64,000 bases of DNA, taken from contig JACVVK020000468.1 in the NCBI GenBank assembly GCA_018292915.2, positions 467,336 to 531,335 of the forward strand, written 5' to 3'. Origin of the DNA: Batillaria attramentaria. Lineage: Eukaryota > Mollusca > Gastropoda > Batillariidae. Below are positions 1-10,929 of the stretch, one piece after another; the stretch's first letter is position 1; every line of letters starts with the position of its first letter. The position numbers and the translations under genes are program-made. The notes beneath the pieces are model-generated. The model was not told the origin of the DNA and did not search any database. It worked only from the letters and a program-made list of their open reading frames with translations.

Positions 1-40
1 CCGACAGCGGCGAAACTGACCGGTCAATGATCAGTGACGG

Positions 41-208
41 GTGGGTGGGTGTTTGGGGGTTTAACGTCCTTTTCCACCACATAGGGTGATATCAAAGACG
101 GGGCAACGATGAAAAAGCCAGCACAAATATTTGGCCCCAGCGGGGATCGAACTCACGACCCGAGCATTTGAAGTCCAACACTCTACCATTCGACCACCCC
201 GGCTCCCC
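41..208 (-). mobile_element. tRNA-derived SINE, family A
   Basis: Read on the minus strand, the element starts GGGGAGCCGGGGTGGTCGAA. It has a tRNA-like A box (TGGTAGAGTGTTGGA), a B box (GAGTTCGATCC), a body ending GGAAAAGGACGTTAAAC, and a CCCACCC-rich tail. The 12 bases GATCAGTGACGG occur at 29-40 and again at 209-220, an exact target-site duplication. The same family recurs at about 29228, 30307, 31171, 39139, 41074, 62383 and 63400. Confidence 0.9.
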
Positions 209-638
209 GATCAGTGACGGCCCATGGCATGGCCGGTCAGTCAACCACCAGACATAAATCCTAACGGAAGGCTTGAAAACTTTCGTTACGCGTATTATGC
301 AAGTTCAGTATGCCGCCTGGTCAGTACTGATCAGACAAACTCAGTTAAGTTCCAGCACTGAGTGCCGGAGCCGAATCGGCGGTTCACTCGTGACTAGCAT
401 GTATCAGTGACTCGATTCCATCTCCTCCAGCTGACGACAGCTGACGATGCTGTTATTGGTGTGTGTGTATACGAATACGAATACGAAATTTTATTTGGTA
501 GGCCGTAGGCCCGTTCAAAGAGGGTTGAACAATCAGTTGTACACATGCATATTACATGGTGTGAGCTGGTCCGGCTTAATGAAATATGGTAAGATTCATC
601 AACAGTAGATGCAGGCAAAGGAGTGTAGTTTTAACTAG

Positions 639-2555
639 TCAGAGCATCCCTTCGCATGAGAGCTCTATATATATATAAATCGCTAAGTTTATCATGACAT
701 TTGTGTTTCTAGACGACATTAATAATGACAATCTATGTGCACTAGGGTAGTTATAGAACTTTCTTGGGATATACTGGGTTCTTAGGTCAGCTAGACTAGG
801 GCAACATAAGATAAAGTGTAACTCATCTTCTACAGATGCTTGACACATAGGACAGGCCATACATACAGCATTATCTCTGGCATATCGGGAGGAATGTACA
901 GCGATATCTGATAGGCCAAACCTAAAACGCACAAGTGCTGTTCTAATAAATCTATTCATATCAAGCGATAAGTACGGTTCACGTTCCGAATTAGACTTAA
1001 ATGACTTATAGAAGTAAAACCTATCACTGATACTGATATGGTAGTTCCAGTCCTGCCAATGACATTCTGTAAGCCTCTGTCGAAAACATCTAATAAATCC
1101 ACCAATTGATTGTACACCTTGGTTGAGCCACACATGGCCAAAACCATATTTTGACAAAGTCAAACGAATATCACTTGCCCAGCAGACTTTGCCACTGTTA
1201 TCTAGTCTTTCTAACAATCTGTAGGCTTGATATGGTAGTCTGTGGGGTTCCATTCTGGTAATCTTCAGCCAGTAACTGATACACCTTGTATACATATTTA
1301 CATATAGCGGGAACCTCCCAAGGTCGCCATACAGCATATCATTTGGTGAGCGCAGGTTCACACCGAGAAATCTTTTCATGGCATACAGGTGGACCCGTTC
1401 AATATTAGAACAGACAGTCTCATTAAGGCCCCATATTTCAGACGCATAACTAAGAATGGGTTGGACTTGTCCATCAAACAATTTGGTAAAAATACAGAGA
1501 GACTGATTCTCTAACATGTAAAGTGTTTTTAGGATACCGTAAACGGCTTTTTTAGCCTTTGAAATAAGGTCTTCACATACATGCGAAAGACTCAGCCTTG
1601 TTGAAAAGTACATACCAAGATATTTATAGGTATTAACTACCTCCATTTGTACGTTATCATAAAACCATCTCTCACGAGCTGCCAGAAAACCACCTTTTCT
1701 AAATACAATTATATTACTCTTAGAGAGGTTTACCTTTAGCTGAAGTTTTTTTGCCGAACTATAAAGACTATTTAGTTGGTTTTGAAGACCTATGGCTGTT
1801 TCTGACAGAAGAGCGATGTCATCTGCGAAAAGCAAAAATAATAATTCAACAATGTCATGTGAAAGCGTTGCACCATGCTTACCATTTTCAATTATTTCTA
1901 AGGCTAGTTCATTTACAAATAATGAGAAAAGTACTGGGCTGCACACATCGCCCTGCTTTAAACCACGGGTACAGTTAATATAATCTGACATGGATGCACC
2001 ACTCCTCACTCTGGCTTTCACTGAGTTATACATGTTCTTGATGCAGGTATGAAGTTTTCCACGGATTCCATGTTTGGTGAGAATAGGCCAGAGAATCTTC
2101 CTTGAAATAGAGTCAAATGCTTTTTCAAAGTCAATAAAAGCCACATATAGTTTACGGTTTGAAGCAAACTGCTTTTGTATTAGTGCAAAAAGTGTAAAGA
2201 TGTGGTCAATAGTAGAACGATTTCTCCTAAAACCTGCCTGACACTCACCTACAATGTTGTTTAATTCAATCCAATGTTGGAGTCTACCATTCAGAATAGT
2301 ACTATATAGTTTACTGCTAATATCACTTAATGATATGCCTCTATAGTTATTAGGATCAGAGGGATTACCTTTCTTAAAAATTGGTTGGATGATAGATTCA
2401 GTCCACTGGTCAGGAAATATTCCTTTGTCGAATAGGGTATTAAAGAATTCTACAAAGAAGTTTATAAACTTGTTATCTAAGTGTTTAAATATTTCCCCTA
2501 TAATTCCATCCGGACCAGGTGCCTTGCCATTTTTAAGAGACTTAATTGCCTGTAT
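639..2555 (-). CDS. ORF2 3' part: reverse transcriptase and C-terminal zinc-knuckle-like region
   Basis: This would reverse-transcribe the element's RNA at a nicked chromosomal target. RT landmarks in order are NGKAPGPDGIIGE, NNYRGISLSD, AFIDFEKAFDS, RGLKQGDVCSPVLFSLF and the catalytic LLFADDIALL. The C-terminus has a CPMCQASVEDELHFILCCP cluster (CxxC..H..C), as in CR1/jockey-type ORF2 proteins. The frame is open to the stop at 639-641. The upstream half of ORF2 lies beyond the inserted element, at 6887-8827. Both pieces are whole numbers of codons, so removing the insert and one target-duplication copy restores one continuous frame of about 1,281 codons. The open reading up to 2618 lies inside the inserted element and is not part of this gene. 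Confidence 0.9.
   Translation of the reverse strand: MQAIKSLKNGKAPGPDGIIGEIFKHLDNKFINFFVEFFNTLFDKGIFPDQWTESIIQPIFKKGNPSDPNNYRGISLSDISSKLYSTILNGRLQHWIELNNIVGECQAGFRRNRSTIDHIFTLFALIQKQFASNRKLYVAFIDFEKAFDSISRKILWPILTKHGIRGKLHTCIKNMYNSVKARVRSGASMSDYINCTRGLKQGDVCSPVLFSLFVNELALEIIENGKHGATLSHDIVELLFLLFADDIALLSETAIGLQNQLNSLYSSAKKLQLKVNLSKSNIIVFRKGGFLAARERWFYDNVQMEVVNTYKYLGMYFSTRLSLSHVCEDLISKAKKAVYGILKTLYMLENQSLCIFTKLFDGQVQPILSYASEIWGLNETVCSNIERVHLYAMKRFLGVNLRSPNDMLYGDLGRFPLYVNMYTRCISYWLKITRMEPHRLPYQAYRLLERLDNSGKVCWASDIRLTLSKYGFGHVWLNQGVQSIGGFIRCFRQRLTECHWQDWNYHISISDRFYFYKSFKSNSEREPYLSLDMNRFIRTALVRFRFGLSDIAVHSSRYARDNAVCMACPMCQASVEDELHFILCCPSLADLRTQYIPRKFYNYPSAHRLSLLMSSRNTNVMINLAIYIYIELSCEGML
2544..2555. 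repeat. Target-site duplication, left copy
   Basis: AATTGCCTGTAT at 2544-2555 is repeated exactly at 6887-6898. It bounds the inner non-LTR element and proves its insertion into the ORF2 codons for IQAI. Confidence 0.92.
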
Positions 2556-2965
2556 GTGTGTCCTAATGGCTGTTGTGATGCGACTAGTGTGGTAGTCTGT
2601 AGTGGCCGTGCTTGTCACCTCTCACTTTCAGTTATCACCGCTGGCTAGCAGCAATGCGAAAAAGGGAGCCGAGTGCGTAAGTCTCCCCCTGCCAGTACAT
2701 AGCCTCTCCGACAGCAAGCCCTATGTAGTGCCTCCTCGCGGCGACACATGGAAACTGAGTACCTTACGGACTCAGGCTAAACTACAGGGGACGGGGGAGG
2801 AGGTCTGGCCCCCCTTGACATGCGGCATGCAGGCCCACCGGTGTGTGGACACGCCCTGATGCCCATGAACCAGCCCCCCAGCTATGGGTCAATAGCACCT
2901 GTGCTCACAGGTCAGGTCATTGGGCCATGAGCTAAGGGTGAGGTAACCCCGACAGAAAACCTCGA

Positions 2966-3679
2966 GTGCTGAAGACGGAGGTGTTGGGCCGCACGGCGCA
3001 CTCTGGTAAACCACAATACCACGCAACAACAGCCATTATGACACTTGGAGTCAGAAATAACCGTTATGGTGCTCGCCCTGTGAGGACCCCCCAGGCAGGT
3101 GCAGCGCCGGGCTCCGTGCCTCAAAGGAGCCCGCCCAAGCGACTGGAGGTCCCTTCATCGTTCTGTGGAGCCAGGGGACGAGGAGGACATGCGACTGGCC
3201 ACCAGAAGAGCGCAAGAAAAGAGAAGGAAAGTCCTGGACTGACCATCATGCACTGGAATGCAGAAGGGATCACCAACAAGAAGACGGAATTCGAGCACTT
3301 TCTGCATGAGAACAGCATCAACATCTGCTGTGTGCAAGAGACACACCTCCAAGAGGAAAAACCCTTTAAGATCAGAGGGTACCAGGTCTTTCGAAATGAT
3401 CGCCAAGGACGAAAGAAAGGAGGGGTCATGACACTGGTCAGAAACAACGTGAATGCCAGTGAGACAAAGACACAGACAGGAGAGGCCGAGTACATCCAGA
3501 CCAGGATCACCACCACCACCCGCACTCTGGAGCTTGTGAACTACTACTGCCCCCAGGATAAGGCACTATCACTGGACACCATACAGGTCCCTGACAGCAA
3601 CTTCCTCATTGCTGGAGACTTTAACAGCCAGTCCCAGAGCTGGGGATACGACACACTGGACAAGAGGGGAAGGAGATAG
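2966..3679 (+). pseudogene. AP-like endonuclease part of the inner element (frameshifted)
   Basis: Encodes the N-terminal apurinic-like endonuclease that nicks target DNA for reverse transcription. Visible motifs are TIMHWNAEG, CVQETHL, GGVMTLVR and IAGDFNSQSQSWGYD. The frame has no ATG at 2966. The first ATG is at about 3038, and the true start is not clear. The frame ends early at TAG 3677-3679. From about 3673 the endonuclease continues in the next frame (EAWQDEKH, then SDHRPVLLHI with the catalytic SDH), so one base has been lost near 3661-3672, in a G/A-rich run. Either decay or a sequencing error could explain it. Confidence 0.85.
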
Positions 3680-6240
3680 AAGCGTGGCAGGACGAGAAAC
3701 ACCTAATACTGGCAAACGACCCCACAGACGAACCCACCTTCTACTCCCGCCGCTGGCACTCAACAACCACCCCGGACCTGGCACTGTGCACAGAGGACAT
3801 ACACAAGCGCCTCACCAGAGATGTAGGACCACAGCTAGGAGGTAGCGACCATCGACCAGTCCTTCTGCACATCTCTGGAAAACCACCTGCTGACTGCCCA
3901 CAACACCCAAGGTGGAACTACAAAAAAGCAAAATGGAGCGTGTTTGGCATACGCACGAACGAGCTGACCAAAGATATCATTGTGGAGGGAAGAAACATCA
4001 ACAGTGTGGTCCGAGACTTCAATGCAAGCATCATGAAAGCTGCAAAAGAAACCATCCCCAGGGGAGTGCGAAAAGACTACACCCCATACTGGACACCAGC
4101 ACTCCAGACTGCACATGACAACCTGACCAGAGCCAGGGAAGAGGCAGAACACAGCCCCAATCAGGAGAACAACACCAAGCTACAGCAGAGCAAAGCCCAG
4201 TACCTGAAGACTAAGCTGGAGTGTATCCGCAAGAGCTGGAGAGACAAGACTGCAAAGCTGAACATGGAGAGAGACACCACCAAGCTCTGGCGACTAACCA
4301 GGGCACTGAACGACGAAGGCATCAGGGAACAGAAGATCACCCTGGAGAAAGACGGAAAGAACCTGACAGGAAAAACAGCAGCAAATGCCTTTGCAGAAGC
4401 CTATGCTCAGGAAAGCAACACCACCATACCAAGGCAGCTGGAAAAGGAAGTCAGAGTGGAGGAGAAAGAAAGAACAACCACAGATGCACATGACTCCATG
4501 AAAAAAGACATCACCATGGAGGAACTCAAGAGGGCCATCAGGCAGCTGAAGAAGAAGAAATCTCCAGGTCCAGACGGCATTACCAACGAGATGCTGCAAC
4601 ACCTAGGTAACACCGCCACACGGAAGCTGCTGGACATCTTCAACCTAAGCTGGAGAGCGGGGCAGGTACCTCAACTTTGGAAAGAAGCCAGGATGATCCC
4701 AGTTCTGAAGAAAGGAAAAAACAGATTAAAGGTCCTGAGCTACCGACCCATCAGCCTGACCAGCTGCGTCTGCAAGACCATAGAGCGCATCATCAACCAG
4801 CGCATGCAGTGGTACCTGGAGTCAGAGAGCATCATCCTACCAGAACAAGCAGGATTCAGGAGATACAAGAGCACTGAGGATCAAACCACACATCTTGCTC
4901 AAGTCATAGAAGACTCCTTCCAAGCCCAGAAAGTAACCCTCACTGCCTTCATTGACCTACAGAAGGCCTTCGACAAGGTCTGGAAAGACGGTCTCCTTGT
5001 GAAACTCCTGCGCAGTGGTATCCAAGGCAACATGTACAAGTGGACAAAGTCATACCTGCACAACCGCAGAGCCCGTGTGCTGGTAAATGGCCAATGTGGA
5101 CGCAAAGTACTGCTGCGCCAGGGAGTTCCCCAGGGAGGAGTCCTCTCACCAACCCTGTTCATCCTCTTCATGAACGACCTCGTCCCCGAGCTGCCCAGAG
5201 GGATACATGCAGCCCTATATGCAGATGACCTCGTTCTCTGGTGCACAGAAGAGCATACAACAACCGCCAGATACCGCATGCAGCTAGCCCTGGACAAACT
5301 CACAGCCTGGACCAACACCTGGGGTGTCACCATCAACAAGGAAAAGTCATCAGCAACACTGTACACTCTCTCCACCAAAACGAGCGCTGGAAACCTGAAC
5401 CTGGAAGACACCCCCTTGCGGTATGAAGACCAACAGACTTACCTGGGAGTGACCTTTGACAAACGACTGACGTGGAAGCAACATGTGCAGAATGCAGAGG
5501 CAAAAGCAAGACGCAAGCTGAACATCATGAGGAAACTGGCCGGAACACAATGGGGCGCCAACGAAAAGATCCTCAAGAATGTCTACCAGGGATCCGTGCG
5601 ACCACACCTCGAGTACGGCTCCAGCTCCTGGATGACAGCAGCCCAGTCACACCAGCAGACACTGCAGAGAGTCCAGAACCAAGCACTGCGCATCATTACA
5701 GGGGCAATGCGATCCACGCCCATAGAGAAGATGGAGCAGACAACAGGAATACCACCACTGAAGAACAGATGGGAGTGCAAGGCCATGATGCAGTACACCA
5801 AAGCTGAGAAAACTGAGAACCACCTAATGCACAGCAGAACAAGAGAACCAAGCTCGGGGAGGCTCAAAAGAAGCAGCTTTATCAGTGACACCAGACTGCT
5901 GCAGAGAAGACTCCAAGAACGCCTGCCAAGAGAAGTCGAGCCTGCACGTCCGGGTAGTGACCCCCCACCATGGATCAACAAGCTGTGTGACGTCACCATC
6001 CACACCACCGTGCCTCACCTCACCACAAAGGATGACCACAGCGACGTGAGCAAGAGAGCCCTGACCCTTGCCATGCTAGAGGAAAGATACCCCCAGGAAG
6101 CATGGATCCGGGCGTACACAGATGGGTCAGCCACCAACGCCGTGAGGAGGGGAGGTGCCGGGGTACATACACTACCCAAACGGACAACGACAAGCCAAGG
6201 CAGTCCCAACAGGCCTTCACTGCACAAACTATCGAGCTGA
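3673..6240 (+). pseudogene. Endonuclease end, reverse transcriptase and start of RNase H (inner element)
   Basis: The frame continues from the frameshift at about 3672. It covers the end of the endonuclease, a linker, then a full RT: KKKKSPGPDGITNEML, SYRPISLTSCVCK, AFIDLQKAFDKVW, RQGVPQGGVLSPTLF and the catalytic ALYADDLVLW. A thumb region follows (YLGVTFDKRLTWKQH). The RNase H domain begins at IRAYTDGSATN near 6108. The frame is lost at about 6160-6170 and runs to a stop at 6240, while RNase H goes on in the other frame. The long open RT indicates a recently active copy. Confidence 0.88.
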
Positions 6241-6859
6241 AGTCGAGGCCCTTGTCCAAGCAGCAACCACCATCAAGGAAACAGCACAAGCCAACAGCCA
6301 GGTTGTCTTCCTGACAGACGCCAAGTCAGTGCTGGAGGCAGCTAACGCCAACAAGCTGCCACGCCTGCAGGAAACTCTACACGACATCACCTGCACCAGA
6401 CTGGTACTACAGTGGATCCCCTCACACTGTGGTATCCGAGGGAACGATGAAGCAGACAGAATGGCCAAGCTGGGATCAGACAAAGAGCAGACAGAAAACA
6501 GCGTCAACCTCACAGAGATGAACACCATCATCAAAACTCTGTTCAGAACACCACAGCCCAGAGACAGCTACCACCAGCTGACCAGGCAGGAACAGGTCAT
6601 CATATTCCGCCTGAGGACCGGGCACAACAGGCTGAACTGCCATATGAATAAGCGCCTCAAGCTCGTGCCATCCCCTCGCTGCCCCTGTGGAGAAGCTGAC
6701 CAGACAGCAGAACACGTGCTCCAGGAGTGCAGGGACCTCCGGTCTCTGAGGGCGAGGACCTGGCCCAAACCACGGGACCTGTGGGAGAAGCTGCATGGGC
6801 CAGTGGAGGTGCTACGGGAGACCATCCATTTCATGACTGATTCCGGACTCCAAGTGTAA
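6155..6859 (+). pseudogene. RNase H domain and C-terminus of the inner element
   Basis: Continues the RNase H fold after a single-base frame change near 6165: AEVEAL (catalytic Glu), LTDAKS (catalytic Asp), and SHCGIRGNDEADRMAK (His/Asp block). This is followed by a C-terminal block with RLRTGHNRLNCHMNKRL and a CPCG..E..C cluster typical of I-group and related non-LTR proteins. It ends at TAA 6857-6859, 27 bases before the 3' boundary of the element. RNase H would remove template RNA after first-strand synthesis. Confidence 0.85.
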
Positions 6860-6886
6860 AAGGCGAACGAGAAGAAGAAGAAGAAG

Positions 6887-8827
6887 AATTGCCTGTATCA
6901 CTTCATCCCTGGATATGGGAGAGTCTAGGATGTCAGCATCAACGGAAGATTCAACTCCTGTTCCATCTGTAAAATTATCTATAGGGGACGCAGAGGAAGA
7001 GGAAGAGGATACACAGTCCATATCGACATCTTCATTACAGTTGACATCAAGAACGGTCATAAAATGCTGATACCATTGATCCATGCTAATATCATTTTGT
7101 ACTTTTTTCTTCTTTGCTGAAATCATTTTGATGTTTTTCCAAAACGCCCGTTGGTCAGACACAGAACTAACAAGGACTTCACAGAGATTCTGCTTGTATT
7201 CTTTCTTTTTTCTTTTAATCAAGTTTTTGTATTCTCTTCGTGACCTTGAGTACCTGCAACCAATATCAGTGTCACGGGATTTGCGGAATTTCCGGAGCAG
7301 TTTTCTAACTTGTTTTTTAGTTTCAGCACATTCCCTGTCATACCATTTCTCTCTAAATGCACCATTACCGACATACATTTTCTTCTCCATACAGTGCGCA
7401 CTCTCGAGCAAGCACTTATTGAACAAAGCAAGAGCTTCATTCACATTTGTGGAAATATTCTGTGTTGCTTGCTGTAGTGTTTCTTGTGTGTCTACAGAAT
7501 GAAGTGAATCTTGAAATTCCTGCAGCCTATCTGGATTCCAGAATAACTTAGAAATACACTTCCTTGCAGTTACAGTTAATTGATTCTCTGGTATAAAAGT
7601 TCTGTCTAATGACCCAAAAACAAGTTCTATAGGTAAATGTTTGGATTCAATTCGCTCAGCTACAGTGAGTTTTGCTGCAGGTAATATGTCATGTAGTAAC
7701 TCATGTGAGACAATAAAATAGTCTATCACACTATTTCCACTATCTGACAGGTATGTGAAGCAACCATGTGGGTCACCATTACATACGCCATTAAGTATAG
7801 ACAATTCAAGTGCAGAGCACATGTCAAGCAATAAATGACCATACCTACTAATAACTTTATCTTCAGAACACCTGGGTAGTGTGTGTGGATCATCATGTTT
7901 TGTATGCATGTCTCCCAGTGTACTTATGTCAAACACCTGGAAATTTTCAGTTCCAGTTCTTGCGTTCAAATCACCAGATATAAGGAGATAAGTATCATCG
8001 AAAGTAAGTTGAGTGTCTACCAGGAACTCTTCAAGTGCACTAACACCATTGTCAATCCCACTCACGTTGTAATATGCTGAGTATTCGGGTGGAATGTAAG
8101 CACAAACATATATCAAATCTTTAGACAAGCCAGTCAGTTCCTGCTTTATCCAAAAAATAAGGATGTTATCATATTTACTATTTATCTGCTGAACGGAAGG
8201 CAACAGTTCATTTCTTATCAGAGTGACCACGCCACCCGATGGCCTCCCATGTTGTGATAGTTTAACACCTGGTTTACAGAGAACAGTATGACCTGGGAAA
8301 ACGCTAGAGGAGAAGGAGTCTACAAACGTTTCCACCAGACACACAAGGTCAAAACTAGACACATAGTCTATGAATTCTCCATCATCTAGCTTGGATAATA
8401 AACCGTCAACATTCCAGTTAAGAAATGCAAGAGATTTACTGGCCGAGTTCATGCACAGCGCACGGCCAGTGCCGCCATTGTCCTCATGTGACCCTGCAAG
8501 GCATGCGTGACCATCAACACTTTCAATGTCCGTTTCAACATTTAAGTCACAGCTGGTAGACTCACCGTTTGAAAAGACGTTAGTTGGTATATCCTTACTA
8601 CTGCCCACCGTATCCGTGTTCGAAAGTTGACTGCTGTCCACTGAAAAAACACACAAGTCCGGTAGTCTGGTCACACCGCCCCCAGTATCCATTGCACTGT
8701 CACTAAATGGCACACCAGCGCTACAGTAAAGTAGGTCAGTGACGTCACTGGCTTGACTGAATTCACGTGCTTCTCGGTGTCCTGCCTGTGTACACGCCGT
8801 GTAGAGATCAGCTGTTTGGGCGTTCAC
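6887..8827 (-). CDS. ORF2 5' part: AP-like endonuclease of the outer LINE
   Basis: A non-conserved N-terminal stretch of about 130 residues is followed by an exonuclease-endonuclease-phosphatase domain: LNWNVDGLLSK, LVETFVDSF, GRPSGGVVTLIR, ISGDLNARTG, GNSVIDYFI and SKHLPIEL. A basic linker (KKQVRKLLRKFRKSR) and SRDEVIQAI follow, up to the insertion point at 6887. Frame and sequence then continue at 2543 on the far side of the inserted element. The start codon is uncertain: the open frame begins with GTG, 44 bases after the ORF1 stop. It aligns throughout with the ORF2 at 33622. Confidence 0.88.
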
Positions 8828-8870
8828 GATAGCTCCGTGTGTGTTTGTGTTTTCTGTTGTTTGTGTTGTA

Positions 8871-9181
8871 TCAATGTAAACTGTTTGTCTTGATGACGCC
8901 CGGCCGGGTCCCTAGGTAGATGTCTGGGCCAAGACGATGTCCGCGGTGGGGGTCGTACACGTAGCGTTTTCCTTCCATCACGAGATGATCAAAGACCATC
9001 TTACACAGTTTCTTCTCCTCCTTTGCCTTCTTCAGGAATGGTGAGAGTTTCTTGCGTATATCTCGCACATTCTTCGAGAAGTCATCCCCAACGAAGATGT
9101 CGGTGCCTTTCAGTTTCAGTTTCGCTCTCATGACTCTCTCCTTGTCCTTCGAGAAGGCGAAACGAGCCACGATCGGCGATT

Positions 9182-9243
<62 letters not shown>

Positions 9244-9310
9244 GTCATGTTGGTGGATGTAGGTCAGTGGAGTTTTCGGATGCAGCCGTGTCGCATTTGG
9301 ATAGAACTGT
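8871..9310 (-). pseudogene. ORF1 C-terminal region of the outer LINE, split by a GT microsatellite
   Basis: The part at 8871-9180 encodes the RNA-binding C-terminal half of an L1-ORF1p-like protein (PIVARFAFSKDKERV, LKGTDIFVGDDFSKNVRDIR, LVMEGKRYVYDP). It matches residues about 223-300 of the ORF1 at 32632. At 9181-9241 a long GT tract replaces the Ser-rich linker. Beyond it, to about 9310, the DNA still resembles the upstream ORF1 (QF...RL) but not in a clean frame. The coiled coil and the 2A region are absent. It lies just upstream of ORF2 on the same strand. Confidence 0.75.
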
Positions 9311-9350
9311 CCGTTCATGCATCTTTGTCCTCTCTCTCTCTCTCTCTCTC

Positions 9351-9382
<32 letters not shown>
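9182..9382. repeat. GT, CT and CA microsatellites
   Basis: A GT tract at 9182-9241 is interrupted by one AT. A CT tract lies at about 9331-9353 and a CA tract at 9356-9382. The first sits inside ORF1 of the LINE, and the other two mark where LINE homology ends. Confidence 0.95.
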
Positions 9383-9387
<5 letters not shown>

Positions 9388-9672
9388 GTCACCAAACAAA
9401 ACCACCAAACACCACAGTGACATCATACCTAGAAAACCCTACGTATCTGTTCCCGGTGCCACAGATAATATGACGTAAGCCTTCAACCTTTTTTGCTGAC
9501 GGCCATGATAAGGATCCGATTTACGTGACGTCACTTCCAGAATCTAATACTCTCACACTTCCTCACATCATCCTTTGCCTGAGTAACAGTGCGTGAAACA
9601 ACATTACAGTATCGTTATGCCATAGGGTCCTACCCCATATAGGCGAGTCTAATTAGGCATTTCATATAGCGG

Positions 9673-9939
9673 AAGGTAGAACAAATTTGATCCTAACTTT
9701 TTATTACAGAAATCAGTAGAGCACAGGCCCCTAATGCTGTGGTGGTCTCCGTGAATTTTTTCTCCGTCCGCGTCACCGTTAAAAACGACCGGGCTCATAT
9801 AGTGAAAATGGCAAGATAAACGGTCGTTTTTAACGGTGACGCGGACGGAGAAAAAATTCACGGAGACCACCACGGCATTAGGGGCCTGTGTTCTACTGAA
9901 ATCTGTAATAAAAAGTTAGGATCAAATTTGTTCTACCTT
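9673..9939. repeat. Near-perfect inverted repeat (119-bp arms, 29-bp loop)
   Basis: The left arm (9673-9791) and right arm (9821-9939) are reverse complements apart from a handful of mismatches. Blocks such as ACGGAGAAAAAATTCACGGA against its complement are exact. The loop is 9792-9820. A further GTAAATTTGTCCTACC at about 9970-9985 resembles the arm end, so the element could extend further. No ORF of note is present. It could be a foldback/MITE-type element. If transcribed it would form a very stable hairpin. Confidence 0.9.
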
Positions 9940-10929
9940 GTTCGGCAATTTTCCTAGCCTAATATAGAATGTAAATTTGTCCTACCCTGAGCATACCCAT
10001 GAGCTGTGCTTGTTCACGCTCATTTATTGTTTCATTCAGTTCTATAACCTATATATTGCGATAAACCTTGTACATTGTATTAACCATGTTGCTCTGAGCT
10101 GTTCAGGTGCTTGTGCACTCTCTCAAGCTCAAGCCCATTCCCCCATCCACAACGAAAGTCATGATCTATGAGGCCCAGTAATCCTGACATGGGTGCGTAA
10201 AAGGAGCATAAAAAGGACTAAGAAATCTTTGGAGACACGACACGTGCGAGACAGCGTTTCAAAAACATCCGTTCCAGGTTGTTGAAAAACTTGCACCGGC
10301 TCATTCGGCGACTTTTTACCCCAAATGTCTACACAGAAACAGTGTTACCGGGTACAAAAAAAAACCAAAACAACCAAAACAAAACAAAAAACCCAAAAAC
10401 AGAAAAAACGGACACTCGGACAAATTGTACACAAAATGTTGCCCATTTCAAACTTACAACTTTTTTCTTTTGTTCGGGTCTAACCTCCAAATCCAGTTAC
10501 CATTTGTAGTGAATTATCCCGTGACACCCCCCCCCCCCCAAAGGTTTTTCCTGCACTACAGAACATACAAGTATAACATGCACCCCTCCCCCCCTCCCCC
10601 CAACACACACACACACACACACAAAGCAAAACAAAAAAGACATGCACTCTCTCAGGTACAAATTGCTCATGCACACCCCACAGTTAACGCCTGCATTTCA
10701 CATCAACATGATTTACTTTTATTATTTGTATTTCCTTTCAAAGTACAGGTAGGTAACCACTGACAGTGCATGTATCATATGAAAGCTTAGACCATCATTA
10801 CATGTACACGTTAGATGAGTCCAGCATATGGTTTACACTACATTACATTTACATGCATGTACATGTAATACAAAGACAGCTTGAACAGCACAACTTTTAC
10901 ATATGCACACAAAAAAAAAGAGAGAAAAG
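9940..10929. other. AT-rich region without a recognisable gene
   Basis: Contains A-rich CCAAAA-type simple sequence (10358-10408), a C run (10526-10538), a short CA tract (10604-10621) and otherwise unique-looking sequence. Short open frames here are low-complexity. Confidence 0.6.

Larger units (their letters stand above)
2556..6886 (+). mobile_element. I-superfamily-like non-LTR retrotransposon inserted in the outer LINE
   Basis: A 4.33-kb plus-strand element with endonuclease, reverse transcriptase and RNase H regions, ending in a short GAA-repeat tail (6870-6886). It is flanked by the 12-bp duplication AATTGCCTGTAT. No separate gag-like ORF1 was seen. About 410 bases of leader precede the first open frame, so the copy may be 5'-truncated or belong to a lineage with one ORF. 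The RNase H region and the C-terminal HNRLNCHMNKRL...CPCGEAD block point to the I/Nimb/Ingi side of the non-LTR tree. The clade is inference. Confidence 0.85.
469..9310 (-). mobile_element. Non-LTR retrotransposon of the 2A family (outer copy, interrupted)
   Basis: A minus-strand LINE. From 5' to 3' it holds the ORF1 C-terminal region (about 9310-8871), the ORF2 endonuclease (8827 down to 6887), an inserted second element (2556-6886), then the ORF2 reverse transcriptase and cysteine-rich tail (2555-639). The 3' end near 470 carries GGGCCTACGGCC, AAATAAA and a TTCGTA-type short repeat tail. It is the same family as the copy at 32632-38797, which has GGGCCTGTGGCC and a TCAA tail. The N-terminal part of ORF1 is missing: the copy ends in CT and CA repeats near 9310. 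There is no RNase H domain. The CR1/L2/Crack/Daphne group is plausible, but the exact clade is not resolved. Confidence 0.85.

Noticed and set aside
3121..6834. Several minus-strand frames of 70-170 codons opposite the inner LINE
   Set aside because: They are antisense shadows of the endonuclease, RT and RNase H frames and have no domains.
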